Source of the DNA: Hofstenia miamia
Taxonomy: Eukaryota > Xenacoelomorpha > Acoela
Assembly: GCA_004352715.1 (NCBI GenBank)
Contig: SCFE01000002.1
Span: 5,140,251 to 5,204,250 of the forward strand
Reading direction: 5' to 3'
DNA: 64,000 bases
The translations under genes and the position numbers were made by a program. Positions 12,154 to 25,706 of this stretch are shown one piece after another (the first letter of the stretch is position 1; each line of letters opens with the position of its first letter). The notes under the pieces were generated by a model, which was given only the letters and a program-made list of their open reading frames with translations, made no database searches and had not been told where the DNA came from.

Positions 12154-15100
12154 ATGAGCACGCAAAATGTTGTGATTGCCATTGATGGCAGTGAGCAGAG
12201 CATGCATGCTTTTGAATGGTATTTAGAAAATAGCTATAGGGATGGTGATTACGTCTATGCCCTCATGGTATCTGAAGGCGTCCATTTGTCTTGCATCGAC
12301 ATTAAAAATCCTGTCGCTTTTCCTTCAGCACAATGGCAAGAAAAACTCAATCATCAAATTGAGCATGCAAAGAAAATAGGTAAAGGTTTAATTTATAAGA
12401 ACCGTATCAGTTATACTAGACAGTTTCAAACTTTTTTTCTAAAATTATTATAAAACCATTACATGCATTTATTTGCATGTTATACAAAATCTAATCATGT
12501 ATGCAATAAGTGCAATAATTTATGAGATTCTTCACAAAAACCTTTAGGTTAATATTTATACACATGAGAGTAGAAAATTTTTTAAAAATCTGTTTCTATT
12601 TTATGAAGAAACAAAACATTATTTTTATCACAATATTCACATACAATTTCGCAATTTCAAATAGTGCTTAGATAGTTTTTTGAAAAAAGGGGGTGTCAGT
12701 CACCCCTAAAACCGCGCCTGTAATAGACCTAGTCTATAAGTAGGTATTTTTCAAATCGTGAACAAAATACGTATTCTTCCTAATTTAAAAAAGTTTTAAA
12801 AATTATACTTAAGTACCGGTACTTGAAAATGTTCTTTTTAAAAAAATGACACATGGTTGTAATAAAACGATAAAATTTTGGAAAAATGAAAATTGAATAT
12901 AGTCTTCGTTTGCGGCAAATAGCTGAAATTTCCGGATCGCAGTCTTGGGTACGCTTAAACGCATCTGCAAAGCAAGTGTGAAACCGATGGCAGAAGCACG
13001 TGTATCTAGCGGAATCTCTGAGGGCACAGACGATGTTTGGTATAGTTGGAAACAGTTCCATGGTGATGTTTGCACTCATGCAAAACAGATAATATAGTAG
13101 ATGGGTCATCCCATTTAGTTTATGCTTTTTTACTTGAGAATCCATTCTACATATCAACTACTGTCAATATGACGTCACTTTAGATTTAATGTGTAAACAT
13201 AAACCGTCATTTCGTACTGAACGATTTGAAAACTTTGTAAACTTAAGAAAACGCCTTCCCCATTTGTTCTCTCTATAAGTTTCAGTCTGTTGGTAAACCA
13301 TCTGGAGATTTACATCTTCTCTCATTTTAAATCATATACAAAGGTGAATATGGGTCACGATATCTTGACCCGACCCGAACCGACCCATTTGGCTATTTCA
13401 GATTCGTGACCTGACACCCTATTCACCTTTCTCAGATGTTTGACCCAACCCATTTCGATTTTAAAGTGACCCGAGCTTGACCCATGGAAAAAATCTTGCG
13501 AGAAATGAAAAAAAGTCTAAGCATAAACATTCAATTTCGTATTGACTCATAGGGTCAATTTCCATTTATTTTCAGAAACATCAGTTTCTCAAAAGTTTGA
13601 GGATCCAAGCTGCCCGCCTGTCTGTTATCACCTGGCCCGCACGCTGAAGTGGCTCTNCTTCGAATTTTTCTGTAATAGCAAAGTTCTTGTACTCCTTCAG
13701 CTCATCTCATATGGACTTCTCAGCATTCACATTAACAACAGGAATTTCATCCAGGTCGTCAAATATGTTTTGGAAAACAGAACCAATAACTTCTTGGTTG
13801 ACTGGGTTTGGGTGAACCACGGCCGCTCAGGGCATGGCGGTATGTTATCAAATGTTGCACTGCGATTCCAAGTTAGGGACTTTTTTTCGATAAAATTTCC
13901 AGTCCTTCAGATATATCTTTCTCAGTTTTGTTTACAAAAGCATCCGTAGTTGAAGGGGATTTTCGAATAAATCCCAATGACTTTAGGTTTGGGTGCAAGA
14001 AGCTAGCGCAAATGTGAAGAGTTGTTGTGGATGACCAATATTTCTCACCCATTGATATTAGCAGATTATCGGCAAACTTCCTCATTTCGGGAATATTTTG
14101 CATCTGGTGACAAATATTTTCAACAGCATAGTAGGTCGGTATGATCATATGAATAGTTGGTCTGTTCTGAAACTCCAGTTGTCGAAAAATCTCCTTGAAT
14201 TTTCCAAACCAATGTGATAATAGTTCCAAAAGGGGCTTGTTTCGGGGAAGTTTGTGAGCTACTTTGCGAGATATGAGTTCCTGCCGGATCTCGTCATAGC
14301 CTTCATTGACGGCAACAAAAAGGCCCGAAAGGCCTTCCCAGGCTCTTGTGTTTCCTGCTTTTGGGCAACTTGTGCTTAAAATTAGAGGCGTGTGAGCAAT
14401 AGGTTTGCAAGTCCCTGATGTCAGAAAAAATAGCTGAAATTTCCGGATCGCAGTCTTGGGTACGCTTGAACGCATCTGCAAAGCAAGTGTGAAACCGATG
14501 GCAGAAGCACGTGTATCTAGCGGAATCTCTGAGGGCACAGACGATGTTTGCACCGCAATCAGTTGTGTAAGAAACGTCGTCGGATGCGCACATTCCAAAC
14601 TCAGTTTCAATCTCAGAGAGGGCAACCCTGATATTCTCCGCTGTGTGGGAAACGTCAAAAAGTTTCATTGATAACAAACAATTACGTAAGACCCACTCAC
14701 CTGGTTTTAAATAAATCAGAGAATAATCCAAATACGACCAGTTTCTTACAGAATCAGTCCAAATATCCGTGGTAACAGAAAACGTCCCATTTTGGATCGC
14801 ACTGGTCACATTCTGGCTTAACCTTATCTTCAGTTTGTCGTACTGATTGGAACATTCGATGGCAATTGTTTTTCGCCTATACCAATTGTCCCTTATTTTG
14901 AGCTCTCCGCCAAATTTGGCCCCAAATCTACACCAAACTGAACCAGCTCAACTAGGTCCAGTTGCTCCACTGATTTGAATGAATTAAGACCATTAACAAC
15001 AAAATTTAGCTCGAGTTTTTTCAGTTTGCATTTTTCTGCAGCCCCTATGTCCATTTTTTGCGTTTTAGAAATGCCTTAAGTTGAGGTTGCGACCCTGTGG

Positions 15101-18100
15101 ATACCTTCTCACAGCTCCCAGTATCAACATGTTCCTTTAAATTCTTAGTACCGAGGCTGGAGCTTGTTGGCGAGAAAATTATGTACGTTTTAAAACATGT
15201 TCTGCAGCTGGCAAACCTTTTCAACACAACTGGTTGACAGTTGCTGGCATCGGGTGGTAATGCAGGATTAGCGAAAGTTTTCCATACATCAGACGTAAAA
15301 TTACTAGGCTCGACCAAAATAAGCCGCTGTAGTTTGAGCCCTGTTTCCACTTGTGTTGACGATTTATAATATCCAGCATCCATGTACGGTCTGCAATTAA
15401 GCGAGGCGGTCACAGCAGTACGTATAGCACAGTAAAATAAATGATGTGTGAATTATAACGAAGAGCGTAAATTATAACGACGAGCGATGTAATCACTCGG
15501 TTGTCCAATCAGATTGCACCGCAATTCATTGCGCTAGACACGCCGCTCAATGCGCTCTTAGAAGCAATAATTTTCAAGCTGACTGACAACAGACATTTAA
15601 TTCAAACCGGCGTGAGTTATTTTTGCGACCCAAGTTGACCCATGCAGTTTTTCAAAATTGAGACCCAACCCGACCCGACCCATTTGCAATTTCAAAAATC
15701 TTGATCCGACCCGACTCATGAAAGTTCAAAAAGTGACCCTACCCATGGGTCGGGTCTGGTCTAGTGACCCATGTCCACCTTTGATCATATATGCTTGACA
15801 TCTAACTGTATTTCAGCTAAAGGGTCAAATATGTAATGAAATAGACCATTGGTTGCGTTCGCGAAGCACACCTGTTTTGCACTAAGTATCAAATAGAGCA
15901 TTCGCGCATCTACCAGTTTGGATTTTCAGTGCCACTGTATACAGCGGAAAGGTTTACTTGCTTAACAACCATTTACTTTTAACCAATCATTGTTTAAACC
16001 AACTGTTTTTTGAAATATTTTTTTAAATTTATATAGAACTTTATGGAATGTTTGAAAAATAATTTTTGGATGTCATCTATTCGTACTTTCAAAACCGATT
16101 TTCTACTGAAAAATAGTAAAATTTGCGTTTTATTTACGTGTATGAAACGAAAAATGAATGTTTATAAGCTTACAATTAGATGTTTGCTATATGTGTGGTT
16201 TAAGCAAAATTTTAGTGCATTAGGTGAGTTTGTCTAAGAGAAAAAGACATTGTTTTAAACGTTTAAAACGCTTTTTTTGTAAAAATACACTTTTTGCCAA
16301 CCCTGTTAGCAAGCTCGATTCTCATTCACCTAATGCTTTTACCAGCAATTAAATTGAAAGTGAAGATTTCTTTTAAAACATTGTCAGCAACCTTATATTA
16401 GGAGTGAGCATAAAAAGAAACTGTTTTCAAAACTGAAATCCTTGATCTTTGACAAAATGATGAAGCTTCGAGTCAAACTAAAATGAAATTTAAACAATTA
16501 TAATCTTCAAAAAATCATCTTATTCCGTAAGTAATTTAAAAAATTATTGTATTTTTTGTGAACTAAGGATTGCTAAAGAGAAGGATTGACAACTAGTAGA
16601 ACAGTGTTAACTAATGTAAAGTCTGCAAAATATGTTTACAAATTTAAATTTAACTACATGCTATGCACTCACGAATAACTATGTATTTTTCTAGGATAAG
16701 AGTTTTCATAACTATGAATTAATATATATATATATATATATGTCTTAAAAATAATCCCACTTTCTATTGCTATAATAAGAAAAAAGTTTTGTTGCTTAAT
16801 GCTCAACTTACATTTGACATTAATTAAGATAACGCATGTAACAATTCGATTATGGTTTAAAATCAACAAAATATGAACACCTATGCAAATTGCAAAAACA
16901 GAAATATTGTCAGGAAACTGCAAGTTTACACTTTTTTAATCTGTATGAATGACTTCAGAAAGTGTTTGAGCGAGGAATTGAATCGGCTTGAGATTTCAAG
17001 AACCGAACCCGAAATGAAAATTTTAATTAGATTTCAACTTGATTTTAACCCGAATTTCTACAATTATCAAGAATTAAATAGATAAATTTCATTAAATTCA
17101 TGAAATTCATTAAATGTGTATTGAAGGTTTAAACATTTGATGTTTTGAAAAAGAATTTAGTATTTCTAAGGCTTCTATGATGTCAGTTACCAGTGAGGAG
17201 CGTCTTTCAGTCACAAGAAGAGAAATCTCGCTCAGGTCGACCAAGTGCCTCTTTAAAAACAAATCGAGATGAAATTTTTATCATTTCAGAAAATAATTCA
17301 TTCATGACAAACCAAATGCATTATAAAATGACTAATAAATCTATTCTTTGTTCAAGTCATTCGTGCTGCTGATTAGTTTACTTTTAGATTTAACAATTAT
17401 CTTCTTATCACATAAACATACTGATTTGAGTTAGTTGTTTTTAATCCAATCTAACACCAAGTTGAAATATCCTTGAGATGGTGCACATTACAATGATCAC
17501 AATAAATTACAATATTATTATTATTATATCTTGTTGAACCTAAGGAAATATTTTTTTCAATCCGAACTCAACACGTTTTACTTTCGAAAACTCAATCCAA
17601 CCCGAAAATGACCTGATCCTACCCGATAAAAAAATATTCATAAAATTAAAGAGTCGGCACTCTTTGACTATTTTCATACTAAGTTGATGTCACTACAAGC
17701 GAGTCTAACAAAGTCAGCATTCTTTCATTAATCACTGCACACAACTTTCAATTTTGGCAATCTCGGTGACATGTGTTACAATATGTGTTGGGCTAATTTC
17801 CTAGTTGTGGTTAAGTTTAGTTTGTTAAACATATGTAGAAATGACAAAATTTGTGTGGCATGGCAGATGCTACATATACACACTGCATACCTGTAACTCA
17901 AAAAACAACGTTCAACGTTTGAGTGCGGCTTATACATTCTGGAGGCTTATACACTATGATTCACGGTAATTACTAGGGTTGTTATTTTTACCAAAACAAT
18001 TCAAACTTTGACCTTATAAAATTGAAATTATATACCTAAAAAGTCCATTTTTTAAATATTCTTTTACCTCAAAATTTGAAATTATTTGGTTCTAAATTTA

Positions 18101-18872
18101 AGTATTAAATTTCAGCACTACCAACGTTAAAATTAAAGACCAAAATACAAAACCATTTTTTGAAATTGTAAAAAAAGTGAAAATAGATTTCTTAAATAGA
18201 TTATCTAGATAATCTTGATAATCGCTAGCAAAATATATCTCAATCCTCAAAATTTGTGCATGTATACATCAGCACTAGGTGTAACAATACCAAAGTTAGG
18301 TCATTTTTACCTTCCAAACANNNNNNNNNNNNNNNNNNNNNTTTTGCAATTGTAAAAAAATTGAAAATAGATTTCTTAAATAGATTATCTAGATAATCTT
18401 GATAATCGCTAGCAAAATATATCTCAATCCTCAAAATTTGTGCATGTATACATCAGCACTAGGTGTAACAATACCAAAGTTAGGTCATTTTTACCTTCCA
18501 AACATTAAGCGGCTGAGATCTTTAGTCAGATTATCTTTTGAACAAACCTGATTCTACTTCCTCATTAAATGTAAATTTCAATGATTAATAATGTATGGGT
18601 ATTGCTCTTTTTGGAATTGTAATATTACATTAACATGTTTAGGCAATCATATAGAATCTACGCTTCAAGCTAAGCGCATCTCAGGTGGTTTTATAGTAGA
18701 AAGCGGAAATCCCGGTCAGACAATCTGTGAATTTGCTAAGAAGAAGGATGCGCGAGTGATTGTTATTGGATGTCGTGGATTGGGTGCTATTCGTCGCACT
18801 ATCATAGGAAGTGTTTCTAGCGACGTTGTTCATCATGCGGACAGACCCGTAACAGTTGTACCCAAGCCATGA
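12154..18872 (+). CDS. Universal stress protein (UspA family), two exons
   Basis: Exons 12154-12379 and 18643-18872 join in phase 1 to give 456 nt and 151 residues, the usual size of a single UspA domain. Exon 1 has the first strand VVIAIDGSEQS with the conserved aspartate and serine of the nucleotide pocket. Exon 2 has the ESGNPGQTICEFAKKK helix region and VIVIGCRGLGAIRRTIIGSV. That last segment fits the ATP-binding pattern G-2x-G-9x-G-S, followed by VVHHADRPVTVVP, the typical last strand. An ATP-binding cytosolic stress protein is therefore likely; its specific role in animals is poorly known. Donor is TAG/GTAAAG and acceptor is TTTAG/GC. The intron is 6263 nt, huge compared with the 38-44 nt introns of the LDLa gene, because of transposon insertions. 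A broken paralogous last exon lies at 30587. Confidence 0.9.
12897..13036 (-). pseudogene. Fragment of hAT transposase, second copy
   Basis: This piece is nearly identical to about 14430-14553 inside the complete hAT element. It encodes part of the same transposase segment (SARYTCFCHRFHTCFADAF in one frame). It lies 300 bases outside that element, in the same orientation, within the USP intron. Likely an independent, internally deleted copy. Confidence 0.7.
13339..15783 (-). mobile_element. hAT DNA transposon, 2445 bp, with 8-bp target duplication
   Basis: Terminal inverted repeats begin CAAAGGTGAATATGGGTCAC on the left and, inverted, CAAAGGTGGACATGGGTCAC on the right. Subterminal regions are packed with GACCCGACCC-type repeats. 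The element is flanked by the perfect 8-bp duplication ATCATATA (13331-13338 and 15784-15791), the hallmark of hAT integration. It sits in the intron of the USP gene, opposite to the host transcript. One ambiguous base (13657) marks an assembly join. Confidence 0.93.
13570..15413 (-). pseudogene. hAT transposase, frameshifted
   Basis: Minus-strand pieces read in order. 15413-15045 carries a BED-type zinc finger (CRTCFKTY then KEHVDTGSC). 14809-14303 carries the catalytic-core start FSVTTDIWTDS and CHRFHTCFADAF. 14300-13873 is the helical insertion domain in another frame. The C-terminal hAT dimerisation end lies near 13570-13610 (DPQTFEKLMFLK). At least two frameshifts and an ambiguous base break it, so this copy is probably not autonomous, although the DNA ends look intact. 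Confidence 0.8.
15792..18642. other. Rest of the USP intron, no gene recognised
   Basis: AT-rich. Stretches with AACCGAACCCGAAATG (near 17000) and CAATCCAACCCGAAAATG (near 17595) resemble hAT subterminal repeats, suggesting another decayed element, but no ends could be matched. Includes the gap duplication at 18158-18504. Confidence 0.35.
18158..18504. repeat. 163-bp direct repeat flanking a 21-N gap (assembly overlap)
   Basis: 18158-18320 and 18342-18504 are almost identical and separated by N only. Best read as an unmerged contig overlap, which would shorten the true USP intron by about 180 bases. Confidence 0.85.
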
Positions 18873-20753
18873 TACGTTCTTGACTAATTAGTCGTATTTA
18901 ATTAAACAGAAACATAATGTATTGTATATTTCATAATATATCTGAACTTTCAGTTTTTCATTGAATAGCTTAACCATAGACAATAATGTCTATCCTTAAA
19001 GATACAAACCCTTTGATCTATATATTCAAAAAAATTCCCCAAGCATATTAGGAAATTTGGAAATCCAGGAATATGAAGACACATATGGGTAAATGTGTGT
19101 TCCCTTGCTATGATGAACATTTGAATTAAAAATTATTCCCGTGCCTGAAGTGCATGAAAATATTAAGTTTTTAAAAGAAATTTATTTTTCTCATACCCAT
19201 TGCTCAGATAATAATGCTGACTAAAAGTTATGGCAGCAACAACTAACCTCCTGTTTTATTTTCTGCAAATAGACGACTAAATTTCCACTCAAATGAAAAT
19301 GAAAAGGAGAAAATTCTCTATCCTGTGGTGTTAAACATCTTGATTAGTTTGTGATTTATGAGCGTTTAAAAATGATCTTCAACCCTATTTGGAATTGAAA
19401 CTTTACCTTTATAAGTATGGTCGTTAGGATATTAATGCTTTCACAAAAATAATGCTAGCATATGATCAGTTGGCTACTATTCAATGGTGATGTTCCAGGG
19501 TTAGGGCCCGGTCCGTAGTCCGTATCTATAAGAACAGGTCCATTGTTTGTCCGTGTACGTAGCTAAATGTAAGCGTTTACAATTTTTTTGATAAATTTTG
19601 AAAAATTCCTTGTCGAAATAGGGTCAACAAAAAAATCTTCAAGTGTGCTATTATACATGCTAGTGATGTGCGGTTACCCAGTTTTCCCACCCATACCCGC
19701 GGATACGCATAATTATTTACGAGTACGCTTTTCATTCCAAATAATGTGTATCTTAACTTTAAGCAACCAATGAATTTTTAACATTTTGTGATGGCTCTAA
19801 AAGTTTATAGCTCACTAAATAACAATGGTACAGAAAATCTGAAAACACTACTTGGTAGGGAATCGCCTCCACTCTTAATTTATCATTATGTCACACCAAA
19901 CGACTTAGGGGATTTATTTATAGAAAACTCAATATTCGAACTAGTTTTTGCTGCCATGAGTGTTAAACCGCTTTATTACATGAACTCTAGGTATGAGAAG
20001 AATGCAAAGTTCTTCCAAACATCGGATCTTCCAATGAAAAAGTTAATATTTTTGTGCACTTCAAACCCAGGAATAATTTCTATCACATATTTTGGCCATA
20101 AAAGGGAAACCCACTTACCCATAGATGTGTAAATATCCGAGTATTTTGATATTTCTGCATAGGCGTGGAAAATGTGAACAAATTCGGTTGTATCTTTATG
20201 GATGCAATCGGCAGTTTATTGTTAAATAAGAATTTTTTTAAAACCAAATTATAAATAAAATATTGAAAGAAGTTGCTAACATAAATTGAGTGTGAATTTT
20301 GTTAGAAATGCTGTTGAACATTTCTAATTGTTTAGTAGTACCAAGGGGTACCAGTAAAAAGTTTCGGGTACTTGTAATAAAGCATTTTTGTTCCATTTTG
20401 TGTGCCATTAAAAAAGCTAGTCATAACAACCCAGATATCGAACCGATTACCTGCGGCATTACCGGCGTGCAGGGAATTTGGAAATTTCCAAGAAAGGATA
20501 AGAAGGTACATTTTGCTAAATTTGAGAGAAAATCTAACTATAAATTCATAAATAAGTTGTTTCAAGTTTCAATTCATTGATATATAAAAAATTATTATAA
20601 ATCAATTATAAACATTAAAGAAATGGCGTTAAGAAATCCTCGAACAGCAACAACAAATATTTATACTACGTTCAAAGTCCGTATGGCCGACCCGTGTACG
20701 CAGTATAGAAGCCCATACCCGAACATTGTCCGAGCCCTGTACAGCCTCTACCC
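18873..20753. other. Downstream of USP gene; scattered transposon-end-like sequence
   Basis: No gene recognised. At 19496 CAGGGTTAGGGCCCGG and, inverted, at about 20735 CAGGGCTCGGACAATG look like hAT-type ends, with another end-like patch at 19665-19720. Flanking 8-mers do not match, so no element is called. Confidence 0.3.
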
Positions 20754-22051
20754 CAGAGATGGAATCAGATAAAATGTTTTAGGATCCGAAATTTAAAAGA
20801 ATTTTAGTTTTCGATCCGAATATAAATAAGTATTCTAACAATAGATAAACATGGCTTAATATATATTTATGTTTTTCTCAAATGTAAGTAGAATATTTTA
20901 AGTGCTTCAATACTGTCTTGAGATCAAAAATGGACATATGCGATATACCGGGGAGGACATGGTCGGTCTTGGACCGAGGATTGGACAAATGGGACGACCT
21001 ACGCAAAAGTGCATGCAAATCAACTTAAATGTAGTGAATCCTATATAACTTAATAGTAATGTGGAGAAAAATCAATATTAAATTTTGAAATATTACAATA
21101 GTATCAAATGCTCTGATAGTACTACAATCTAATACAAAGTCAATTTTGGTCAAACAAATCAAAAAATTAAAGAAATATTTTTGTCAACGTTCATTAAATG
21201 AGCCTACAATTTTCGGCCAATTTCCATCTACGTTTGAAATAGATTGCTTCTTTTACATGAAATTGTCTACACACAAGTAGCTAATCCGTTTCTGATTGGC
21301 AAAATTTTGATACGAGTGTAACTTGATCATTTCCCTTCCAAAACTCCAAAAAAATTCATTTCTTTACTTATTTGTAAGCTTTGTAGCAATGTATAATAAT
21401 ACTATATTTATGGAGTTTAAATAATTTAGTTTCTTATGGTATTACCACCCTATTAATTTTATTATGTTCAAGTCCAAAAATCACCATTTTGCAATGTTAC
21501 TTTGAATTGAGAATTGATGTTATTTCAAACAAGATAAAACTTACTTTAAAATTGCAGCAGCCAAGGCGATGAAAACAAGAAACTCACAAACCCAAATTAT
21601 ATATATATTGAAAGATATTATAAAATTGTAGTAGAGTGTATTAAAATCTGTGATAGGAAAATTCATTTTTTCAAACTAAACTTGAGATTAAAATATAAAT
21701 TTTGAATTTAAATTTTTTTTGAAATTACCCTAATATTGCTATGTCAAATGTATGGCTCTATAAAGATTTCTACAGTAGTGATTAAAATAATCATGAATCT
21801 TCTGAAAACTAAATTGTTCCAATAGTATAAGTTGTTGGAAAGAATAACACGGAACCTGTCTTATGAACAATAAAATTCGATTGAAAATTTCACTTAGATC
21901 GATATTATTAAAACACTTAAAGTGGTATTTAATGTAAAAGTGTGCGTAATATATAAAATGTACAATATTTGCAACTACATTAAAAAAATTTTGGATCCGA
22001 AACAGATCCGAAATTTTCTCAAAATATAGATCCCATCTAATTCCAACTCTG
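20754..22051. mobile_element. Non-autonomous hAT-like element, 1298 bp
   Basis: Left end CAGAGATGGAATCAGAT and inverted right end CAGAGTTGGAATTAGAT, with further shared GGATCCGAAATT-type subterminal repeats. Flanked by a perfect 8-bp duplication CTCTACCC (20746-20753 and 22052-22059). The interior has no transposase-like ORF and is AT-rich, so it is a long MITE-type derivative mobilised by a related hAT transposase. Confidence 0.88.
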
Positions 22052-22059
22052 CTCTACCC

Positions 22060-25000
22060 CCGGTGATACTCATTTAGTAGATCTTGATCTCTATAATATT
22101 AAGTGATTACTGATATTATACATTTAAGTTTTACTACAGACTGTGTTGCTGGACTATAACACTAAACAAAGACAATAGTTATGAATTATCACTTACGTTA
22201 CGCTAACGTGAAGTTTGCTTACTCTAGATATTCATCTATTTACCAAAATGACTTTATCGTGGGTATTGCAGAAAAATGGTTAACACAAAAACAATTTTGA
22301 TAGTTCTTGGTAACATGACAATAGTGTTTTTTCATTGTATGGAATAGAGATGAGCGACACGGTGTTGTGCGTGCGGTTAAAAAAACAGTCAATGCGTATA
22401 CAGCGTTGACAAAGCATGCGGTGGAACCGTTAGTCAAAAACGCCCTACCTTCGCATAAAGTGTTATAGCTATCATAAGTATTCTGAAAATTCAAACAAAT
22501 GCAGTCAAATTTGGAGGTAAAAATGATATAATATGTCTGAATGATTCCAACTGTTGAATAATTTGATTGGATTATAACACTCAATGAATGACCATAAAAT
22601 CTGAAAGATCAAGCAGGGGCTGCCTCACATTTTCGGGGAGAGGGGCTTCTTCGTTCCTCCCCCTCTCCTTCTAGAAGCACACCTGCTCTCATTAAATATT
22701 CTGCTACCTCTTGCCCTAATGTGTTCTCATGACAGGAATTAACAATTTCTTCAATATTAGCCTCAATTATCAATAAGCATTCTAAATTATTTCAGCCAAT
22801 TTAAAAACTTATGAATTATTACAATCGCAATACAAAATTTTTGTCCCCATTCCACAAAAACCCTTAATTATCCGACAAGTTTCACAGCGATACTGGGGAG
22901 GAAACCTTGTAAATACAAAACACCTTAGAAATATGCTAAATACCTTGATTCGGAGCCTATTTTTTAGGAAACTATGCTATATTATAATATAATTGACCAG
23001 ATCACTATCTGTGAATATTCATAAATCGTTAATTGACATTTATCAATGAAGATATATGGCTGCTTACTTTAGAATCTCAATATTTTAAATAGAAAAAATT
23101 TCCTGCTTATTAAAATTTTCAATAAAAAACTTCAAATTCTGCATGAAAGTAAGTTTTAAGTGCTAACAAAAGTTGATACTGTCTATATTGAGAAAAATGT
23201 AAATTGACGGGTTTGGCGATGCATTTAGAATTTCAGCATGTCTGGAGTTGCTTGTGGATTGATAAGCCTCGAGTAATTCAACTTTTGAATTTATATTAGT
23301 GAAACTTCTTACACGCTAGCTTTGTATAAAGCTCATCGTCAATGTGTGATACAAAACGTGTGTTTCCACTTCTAGCATCTGGAATTATTTGAATATGCCC
23401 ATCATTGTGAATATCTCAAATTGTGGTGTGTTACAGTACGTACTTTTAAGTAATTTCGCGGAAGGAATTGAAGACGTTGTTAAGTTACTTGGAAGCTTCT
23501 ATTTCTTTAAACAATGCAAATCCAATTAGTATAAATATTGTAGAATGTTCTCTTCTAGGGACTTCCTTCCACAGTGGAACATTCTAACCAAACAAATAAC
23601 AAACGAGTAATAAATTGCAATTTTCTTCTTACTTGCAGTTTAGCGAAGTAACTTGGAACCAATTGTATACTCCAACAACAAGCCATAGAAGAAAGATCAT
23701 TGTAATTCTTCTGATAGTTGACTTGGTCTCTGACTGACTCAGAACTAAGAAAATCTAATCCCTAAGCTCAGCTCATCAAAAGTTGAAAGGCCACACTGAC
23801 TTGCTATCGTACATGCAAGTAAAAAACCTTACTCCCCTAAACCTACTTTATCCCTTAGGGTACAGAAGGGGTTACTGGCAATTAGTTACGGTTACCAGTA
23901 GCGTTGCTATACCCGAACCGTTGCCCTATATTTAGCTACAGTACATGTTAATCATTAAGATAAAACAATAAAAAAACAGTATAATATAACAGAAAACTAA
24001 GGGCCAATTTGGGAAAATTTGTTAAATCTAAAAGGTTAGTGAATCAGCGGTTTGGGAAATATCTATTTAAAAACAATGATGCAACTGATCGTTGGGAAAT
24101 CAAAACTTAAATTAAAATTCTGACAGTATCAGAAATAACACTTACAACAAGGTAAATATTTACGTGCTGAGCAGACGATCAGTCATCAATTTAACAATTC
24201 AAATTTAAAGCACGCGCACTAATGAATGACTAGAAAGCCAGCGACTAATCAAAAATAAGCATAAAGCACACGGATTATAACGTAATAAAATAGCACCAAA
24301 ATCTCTCATATTGACCACTAATAATACAAATTAGTTATAATACCGGGAATATGCTACAATATACAAAGTCAAATTTTTCAAAAATTCCTTCTAAGTTATT
24401 AATGTATAAGAAAATATAAGACTATCCAAGTCTGCCTCTTGACAAAATTTAATAAATGTCATGGAGGCATAATTTGAATAATAACAATTATTATTTTTAT
24501 GATCATTTTTTGGTATTAAATGCCATTCAAAAGAAAACTAAATTTTGATTAAAATGCTGCCATTTTCTTTAATACAACGATTTTCTCAGAATATCTAAAT
24601 AACATATATTCAAAGGTAAATAATATGTTGAAAAATGTTTGCATTTTCTTGCTTAAATTTCTAAACTTATAATTTCAACATATTATAGGTGCTTCAGTTA
24701 ACACTCTGGAATTGCTCAAACGTGCTCATTAATCACTTTAAGTCCTAATGTTAGCTTAAATTGGAAAAACTCTGGAGTATCAAATACATTATAATCTTAT
24801 TACACCTATATCCATTGTTTCTATAATTGTGAAAGTTTCAAAACTGTTATCAACTGATGTTCAAATGCCTGCAGTTTGCTGAAATGAAAACAACTATTGA
24901 TGATTACATTTTTCAAGGAACATACTAATTTTCACCATATTTTAATAGAAATTGACAGAACAATTGTGAAATATCGCTCAATATCAATAGGTTAATTTTC

Positions 25001-25440
25001 TATTATGCTAAAGAATCATAATGATAATGAAGAAATTATTAATAATGCCCAGATTGGTAATCACTAGTTCTTTAATTGTGTTCATGGTAATAATATTGGC
25101 AATTTCCTAAGACAGAGGGTAGTACAAAATCAATGCACTAGAGGGCTGGAATGTCTCTTAACTTTTGGTTTGCAATTTCTTAGGCAATTTGAGTCGAGAT
25201 TCAACTCTAGCTGCATTAAGAGGAAGTCACTAAATAGCAAATGCGCTCAGTCCCTGGTTAGCCTTAAAATGAGTGTATAGATTCAAGATGGGGCAGTATA
25301 GAACTTACACATATTCATGAAACGCAGCAAAATTGGCAAATGAGTTGAACAGTAAGATATTGGAATGTTACAGTAGACGTAGATTGCATGGTTAGAAGAG
25401 AATAACAGAAGACATTACTAAAAATTCCTGAAACGATTCT
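22060..25440. other. AT-rich region without recognisable gene
   Basis: No ORF with a recognisable domain on either strand. Small GC-rich patches at 22610-22690 and 23770-23930 may be decayed transposon ends. Confidence 0.4.
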
Positions 25441-25706
25441 ATAAGGATGCGAATAAAGAAGGGCCTACAGTTAGCAAAGGTCAGGATTCAATGAGACTCT
25501 GTGAACATATATGGGGGAGTGAAGGACAAAAGAGAGTGATCAGATCAATGGAGAGAGGAAATATGATGTGTTCGATGTGCAATGTTGACATATGCACGGT
25601 CCAACATATGAAGCAGTCTATGAAAAATGCTTCATGCCATTGTTGCAATAGGGCTGAGATTATTTTACCACAGTCGATCTGTACCCGTTTTTGGAATTTT
25701 ATGTGA
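25441..25706 (+). pseudogene. Possible piggyBac-like transposase C-terminal cysteine motif
   Basis: A short ORF contains MCSMCNVDICTVQ followed one frame over by a segment ending YEKCFMPLLQ. This resembles the CxxC-x-LCxxCF-type cysteine-rich tail of piggyBac (PGBD) transposases. It is short, frameshifted and without visible TTAA-flanked ends, so the call is tentative. Confidence 0.3.

Noticed and set aside
20299-20580. 93-codon ORF, possible small gene
   Set aside because: No recognisable motif, overlaps an antisense ORF of similar length, and lies among transposon-end-like sequence.
19496-20745. A hAT element spanning 19496-20745
   Set aside because: End-like sequences exist but the flanking 8-mers do not match and the interior shows more end-like patches, so boundaries are not supportable.
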